Source: SZUA-265 sp966249405 (GTDB lineage: Bacteria > Myxococcota_A > Polyangia > Polyangiales > Polyangiaceae). Taken from it: DNA of 64,000 bases. The first letter of the stretch is position 1. Each line of letters starts with the position of its first letter. Location: the NCBI GenBank assembly GCA_966249405.1, contig CBINDO010000007.1:5838-69837 (forward strand). Direction: 5' to 3'. The notes beneath the pieces are model-generated. The model was not told the DNA's origin, searched no databases, and saw nothing but the letters and a program-made list of their open reading frames with translations. This document shows, piece after piece, positions 59,656 through 64,000 of this stretch. Made by a program: the position numbers and the translations under genes.

Positions 59656-62190
59656 TCATGGTACCACGAGCGCTTCTTCGATCGTGATGACCGCTGGCCC
59701 CGTGTTGTACTTGTATCTCACCGTGCCCGCGGTAGTGCCATCGCTCGCCCCGTTCAAGACCACACGGAAGCTACGACGCGTCGTCGCGATGTCCTGCGGA
59801 ATCGTCCAATAACCGTTGTTGTCGTCGAGATAGATGCGCATCTGGGTGACACGCGAAGGGTCGAACGATTCGGTCCAGTTGATGTCGAGCTTGTTGTCGG
59901 GGTTCAGGAACTGGCAGACCCGACAACTGGGATCATCGGGTGGCTGCGGATAGACCCACGGTTCGGCGATTTCATCGGCGGTTTCTGGGTCGTCCGTGTT
60001 CAACTCGACGGGGATCGGCGTGTCGAGCTCGACAGCGGCGGTCAAAGGTGTGTCGAGCGATGGCGGCGAAGGGTCGCAGCCCATCGGGTTCTTGTCGGGA
60101 TTGCCGTCACAAAGCACGATGTTCCGGACGGTGCCGCAAGCGGCGCCGCCGAAGCAAATGTCTGCCGCGTGTGGCGTGGCTTGACCTCGCTCGTAGAGCT
60201 GAGACGCGAGGTCGGACGCCCTGGCGTCTGCGCTGTGGGACCACAGATGCGCGGCCACGCCGCTCACTGCCGCAGTGCTCATGGACGTGCCCGTCAACGT
60301 CGGGGTGTGATGAGGCGAGCCGTACGGTTCTTGTCTCACTACGTTCAGGCCCACCGTCGCTAGCAGCGGTAGACCTCGGCTGCGGCCCGTCATCAGCTCG
60401 CCGCCCTTCAAGTCCAAACCGCCGACGGCGTGGAGCAAGGGTGCACCTGCGCTCGGGTTGGCCCCGACGACGCCAAGCGCTTCGCATTCCGCTGCGGTGG
60501 GCGCCGGCAGCGTCGTCCATGCTGCCGGATAAATCGCCGTCTCGGGCGTAGCACTGCCGTACGGTGTGGTTCGGTTCCCCGCCGCTGCGAACACCAACGC
60601 GCCCGCGCAGTTGGCGTATTTCAGGCTTTCCAGCACGAGCTCCGGCGCGCCAGTCGTCGTAGAGCTCACGGCGCCGTTGGCGGCGACGGATGTCTGCGCG
60701 TCGCCGCCCCAGACCGGGTCCCAACCCGCGCTGATGTTGATGATCAACCGCTCACCCGTCGTTGCGGCGACGGTCTTCCACTCATCGACGGCGCGTCGAA
60801 CAGCGAGACCCAAGTCGGTCAGGGTGCCGGCGTGCCCGCCGTGAACGTCGTCGACGCCGATTGTGGCTGTTTCACCCGTGTGCGAGCCGAGGACGTTGAG
60901 GGCGAGGTAGCTGTGCACCTTCACCGGACACTCGTCCATCTTGTCGTATTCGCTGCAAGCGGTATCCGCGATCACGAGGGCGACGGCGCGTCCGTGCAGG
61001 TTGTTGTCCGTGGGTTGTGTGGGCAAGCCCGTTTGGAGGTCGTATGGTGGGACACCGCTGGTGTCGATCACGGCGACTCTGACTGGGGTCGTCGCGCCGG
61101 CCTGCGTCGCTTGAACGACCGGCGCCTCGCCGGAGCTCGGCGGCGGCGGAACGCCCAGGTACTTGCGTCCGAGATCCGACAGTTGATTGCGCAGCTGTTC
61201 GAGGTCCGCCTCGGAGATGGTTTCGTCTGCAGCGCCACCCAAAACCGGGCCATCGAACGTTCGCCCTGCCGCCGAAGCGCCGGGAGGTGACTGGCCCGTC
61301 CACTCGCAAGAGCAGTAGCTCCCGACTTGTACACACTGCTTGGCGGAGGCGAGCTGGCGCTTCTCGACCTCTTGGCATGATGCGCGATACGCGGCGCGAG
61401 TGACCGGCATCTTGCGTCCCGCAAGGGCGCCCTGCCAGCCCGAGCTCAACACGTGAGTTTCATCGAGCACGGTGACTTTGGCGTCGATGCACTCGACGTC
61501 GATCGACTCGGATACCGCGCACGCTGCATTGGCCGCCGTAACCGTAGCGGTCGCTGTCGACGTAGCACGTTTACATTGCGCTCGAAGGTTTTCGTTCGAG
61601 GGCGTGAAGTTCAAATCCTTGCTCTTCCAGATGGCACGCCCAGCCGCGCCTTTTTCATTGGCGGTCACGTAAAAGGGCTGACTCGTGAACTGCACCAAGG
61701 CGGGAACTTCGGGCTCGACCGCGGGACAACCGATTGCCTCGATTCGAGGCGCGGCTTCCATACACGCGTCGTCGCACGTCAATCGCAATGAAGCGCGGCC
61801 CGTTCCTCGGCTCGCGACGAGCACGGTGGCCGCTTGGCTGCATGTGTTCGCATCGTCTTTGGTGCGACCGGTGACGGTGGCGTGGTAGGTCCCTTCGGGT
61901 AGATCGTGAATCGTGCCGTCGAGCACCCGCTGGTACGGATCGACGACGAAACGATAGGCGCGACCGCTCGCCGGCGCGTGCTGATCGAGCTGAACAATCA
62001 CCTCGGCGAGGTCGCTCGCGCAACCCTCTGTCTCGAGCGCTAGCCTGAAGTTCAACGGAGCTTTGGGGACTTCTCGGTGGCAGCTCCAAATCCCAGCCAA
62101 CGTACCCAATCCCAGCGCGAAGCGCGCCGGTAACCTAGTCCTACCTAGAGGTGGGCTAATTTGCGTGCTCGGGCTAACAACTTCAGTCAT
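59656..62190 (-). CDS. Subtilisin-like (S8) serine protease lipoprotein
   Basis: From the ATG at 62190 (AGGAAG upstream) the protein has 844 residues. A lipobox-like Cys is at 37 (AGIWSC). About 330 residues of Cys-containing, beta-rich sequence come first. The S8 domain then has Asp376 in VAVIDTSG, His399 in NNLHGRAVALVIAD, oxyanion Asn539 in FAAAGN and Ser636 in LTGTSMSTA, so the triad is complete. A C-terminal region of about 150 residues includes a beta-sandwich (DINWTESFDPSRVTQMRIYLDDN). The Asp-His gap is short, only 23 residues. It is probably active in the envelope. The CHAT gene lies 125 bases upstream on the same strand. Confidence 0.93.
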   Translation of the reverse strand: MTEVVSPSTQISPPLGRTRLPARFALGLGTLAGIWSCHREVPKAPLNFRLALETEGCASDLAEVIVQLDQHAPASGRAYRFVVDPYQRVLDGTIHDLPEGTYHATVTGRTKDDANTCSQAATVLVASRGTGRASLRLTCDDACMEAAPRIEAIGCPAVEPEVPALVQFTSQPFYVTANEKGAAGRAIWKSKDLNFTPSNENLRAQCKRATSTATATVTAANAACAVSESIDVECIDAKVTVLDETHVLSSGWQGALAGRKMPVTRAAYRASCQEVEKRQLASAKQCVQVGSYCSCEWTGQSPPGASAAGRTFDGPVLGGAADETISEADLEQLRNQLSDLGRKYLGVPPPPSSGEAPVVQATQAGATTPVRVAVIDTSGVPPYDLQTGLPTQPTDNNLHGRAVALVIADTACSEYDKMDECPVKVHSYLALNVLGSHTGETATIGVDDVHGGHAGTLTDLGLAVRRAVDEWKTVAATTGERLIINISAGWDPVWGGDAQTSVAANGAVSSTTTGAPELVLESLKYANCAGALVFAAAGNRTTPYGSATPETAIYPAAWTTLPAPTAAECEALGVVGANPSAGAPLLHAVGGLDLKGGELMTGRSRGLPLLATVGLNVVRQEPYGSPHHTPTLTGTSMSTAAVSGVAAHLWSHSADARASDLASQLYERGQATPHAADICFGGAACGTVRNIVLCDGNPDKNPMGCDPSPPSLDTPLTAAVELDTPIPVELNTDDPETADEIAEPWVYPQPPDDPSCRVCQFLNPDNKLDINWTESFDPSRVTQMRIYLDDNNGYWTIPQDIATTRRSFRVVLNGASDGTTAGTVRYKYNTGPAVITIEEALVVP

Positions 62191-62315
62191 GGATCTTCCT
62201 CGTCTCCCTTGTTTCACGGGTTGCCACGGCAGCATCGTCGGCTGGCCGGCGTTCAGCCTAACACAGTCCGGGCTCCGACCGAATAGTGGTTATTTGCCGG
62301 AGCAGTCACGCCTAG

Positions 62316-64000
62316 TTAACGCGACGCGTGGACTCGGTACGCCGACCAGTCCAACTCCGGCGCGGCTTCGCGGAGCCGAAGGCTGGCAGATTTCGTCGCC
62401 AAAGCCCAATCACTCACCGAGAAGGAAGTGAGCTCCGAATACAACGCGGCTCCGAAGCGCGCTGCCTGAGTGTCGGGAACTACGCGGTTTGGCGCAACCA
62501 CGACCTCACTGCCCGCGGCCAACAACGCGTGGCTCATTCCCAAACCGCTTTCCGTATCGCTGCGTGTACGCGCCGCGTCACAGGCCGACAATACCGCGAA
62601 CCGTGGTGAACCTCCGGCAGTGAGTGCGTCGGCGAGTCCTAGGTGGTCGTTGCCGGTCAGCCGCAGGGCGCTCTCCAGTCCGTCGATTCCTCCAAACTGC
62701 GCGTGTCCCGAGAAGTGGAGTAGGTCCACGCCACCCCAACGTTCGGTCAGCGCGGCTTTGGTAGCGTCGGTCTGCAGCAGGACGGTTTGACGAGGGGCTA
62801 GGTTACGCTCTGCGACCGCGAGCGCTTCCTCGCGCGCTACCGGGAGATCGCCGTTCGGATCTCCGACAATCAACGCGGAGCTCAGCGCGCGCGCGGAGTC
62901 TCCGAGTGGTGTCGCCGCCGACTCATCGAGCACGTAGACGACTGGCACACGACTCAAGATGGGCGCTCCCCGATGCGCGAGAGCGTGCACGTCCAGCCCT
63001 TCCAGTACCGGGTGAACGATGACGCCCAACGTACACTCGAAGGCGCACTTGCCCACGAGGCCCGGGACATGGTCGAACACTTCACGGAGTGCCTCGGCCC
63101 ACGCCGCGGGCGAAGTCTTTTCATCGACGTTCGCGAGCACGAAGGTTTGCCACTGACCGCCAATCGAGAGGAACGCTCGCCAGTCCTCGGTCGCGCGTGC
63201 CAGCAACAGCGTCGTACGTGCCAAGGGCTCGTTCATGGTGTCTCGACTGGGTGAGACGAGGCTGGTCGCCAGCGCAGTATTGGCACGTCCGAGGGCGTTG
63301 CGAAGTTCTTGTAGCAAAACCTCGCGCTGGCGGACGGCGGCTTCGAGTTCGACCTTGGAGAGCTCCCAGTCGCGTGCCGATAGCTCTTCGAGTTTGACCT
63401 TCTGGGAACGGTAGTCCGAGACGGCTTGCTCCCACGCGACACGGCGCTCACCTCGAAGTGCTTGGATCCGGTTGGCTCTCCAAGTCGCGCCCAGCAATCG
63501 CAAGCGACCGCGCCGCGCTGCCGCGGCGGCCTCTCGGGCACTTCCCTGTCTCGACAGGATTTCGATGAGGGTCTGGGTGCCGCCCTCGAGTTGATACGCG
63601 AAGGCACGCTGGCCCTCTCCCAATGGCACCCATCGCACTAATTCGTCCGCGAGCTGCTCGACCTCGTCGAGGACTTCGAGCGCGCTGGTAACCTTTCCGC
63701 GCGCCGCGAGCGCGCGCGCTCGTTCGAGCTTTGCTGCGTGCAACAGGGCGCGGTCGCCGGATGCCGACGCGAGCGTCTCTGCACGTCGATATTGGTCGAG
63801 GGCTGCTTCCCATTGTGCTCGGCCGGCTCGGAGTCGCCCGCGGAACAGCTGCTCCCACGTGTTGAGTCGATTGTCGTTGCCGCCGGCGATTCGATCGAGC
63901 GCGGCGAGGAGCTGGGCAGCGTGGTCCCATTGTTTTCGTTCGAGCGCGGCATACACCAGGTTCAATTGGTGATTCCGACGTTTCGCGGGGTCCGGACACG
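62316..64000 (-). CDS. CHAT-domain (caspase-like) protein, C-terminal part, cut by the window edge
   Basis: The frame is open from the stop at 62316 to the window edge, about 561 codons without the true start. The first 150 visible residues are helical TPR-like repeats (HAAQLLAALDRI, WEAALDQYRRAETLAS, HAAKLERARALAARGKVTSALEVLDEVEQLA). A coiled-coil-like stretch follows (RSQKVKLEELSARDWELSKVELEAAVRQREVLLQELRNALG). The CHAT domain occupies the last 230 residues, with catalytic His in LLHFSGHAQFGG and Cys in FAVLSACDAAR, and the usual GLGMSHALLAAGSEVVVAP. Both catalytic residues are present, so it should be an active cysteine protease in the cytoplasm. It is followed by the subtilase and lipoprotein genes. 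Confidence 0.93.
   Translation of the reverse strand, partial: CPDPAKRRNHQLNLVYAALERKQWDHAAQLLAALDRIAGGNDNRLNTWEQLFRGRLRAGRAQWEAALDQYRRAETLASASGDRALLHAAKLERARALAARGKVTSALEVLDEVEQLADELVRWVPLGEGQRAFAYQLEGGTQTLIEILSRQGSAREAAAAARRGRLRLLGATWRANRIQALRGERRVAWEQAVSDYRSQKVKLEELSARDWELSKVELEAAVRQREVLLQELRNALGRANTALATSLVSPSRDTMNEPLARTTLLLARATEDWRAFLSIGGQWQTFVLANVDEKTSPAAWAEALREVFDHVPGLVGKCAFECTLGVIVHPVLEGLDVHALAHRGAPILSRVPVVYVLDESAATPLGDSARALSSALIVGDPNGDLPVAREEALAVAERNLAPRQTVLLQTDATKAALTERWGGVDLLHFSGHAQFGGIDGLESALRLTGNDHLGLADALTAGGSPRFAVLSACDAARTRSDTESGLGMSHALLAAGSEVVVAPNRVVPDTQAARFGAALYSELTSFSVSDWALATKSASLRLREAAPELDWSAYRVHASR

Overview
The window is GC-rich, densely coded DNA that looks like a myxobacterial (Myxococcota, probably Polyangia-type) chromosome. 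This is inferred from gene content rather than a marker gene. There are about fifteen predicted secreted lipoproteins, many with Asp-rich, Cys-rich or DUF4215-type repeats. There are also two Ser/Thr kinases with a C-terminal membrane anchor, several hybrid histidine kinases, an NtrC-type activator, ECF and RpoH-like sigma factors, and a fibro-slime protein. I saw no rRNA, tRNA, CRISPR array or insertion sequence.

Layout. 1-5.9 kb: an edge fragment, an SGNH-esterase lipoprotein broken by two compensating homopolymer frameshifts, a MopE-motif lipoprotein, a divergent SDR/LysR pair sharing an inverted repeat, and a carbohydrate-binding-like lipoprotein. 5.9-8.3 kb: an envelope protein, ECF sigma factor and anchored protein in one overlapping unit. 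8.4-14.1 kb: two copies of a two-gene cassette (an unnamed helical, probably DNA-binding protein plus a Cys-rich lipoprotein), with a His/Asp-rich lipoprotein between them. 14.2-17.7 kb: a molybdate uptake operon (XRE-type regulator fused to a ligand domain, then modA, modB, modC), followed by an ArsN2-like acetyltransferase. 18.3-22.9 kb (minus strand): STAS-like protein, hybrid kinase, PaaK-like ligase and PQ-loop-like membrane protein.

23.3-30.1 kb: a ten-repeat DUF4215/fibro-slime lipoprotein, a ClpP-type protease, an AraC regulator, a kinase/receiver pair and a Gly/Tyr-rich envelope protein. 30.4-34.7 kb: a regulatory cluster of RpoH-like sigma factor, sigma-54 activator, receiver-kinase and soluble kinase. 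34.7-39.3 kb: a Cys-rich lipoprotein, a CBS protein divergent from a beta-CASP nuclease, and a methyltransferase. 39.5-44.0 kb: two DUF3943 outer-membrane-type proteins around an unknown membrane protein. 44.1-47.8 kb: two more hybrid kinases and a Fur-family regulator.

47.9-58.6 kb holds two operons of the same plan on the minus strand: Ser/Thr kinase, then a TPR/PEGA-type protein with two membrane segments, then a secreted lipoprotein (LamG-like in one, periplasmic-binding-protein-like in the other). A GIY-YIG nuclease and a lipoprotein methyltransferase lie between them. 59.0-64.0 kb is a CHAT-protease (partial), subtilase and small lipoprotein operon at the right edge.

The strongest candidates for undescribed systems are the duplicated helical-protein/Cys-lipoprotein cassette, the twin kinase-PEGA-lipoprotein operons, and the CHAT-subtilase-lipoprotein operon. 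Many neighbouring genes are translationally coupled (ATGA overlaps or gaps of a few bases). Several convergent gene ends carry GC-rich hairpins without a T-tract.
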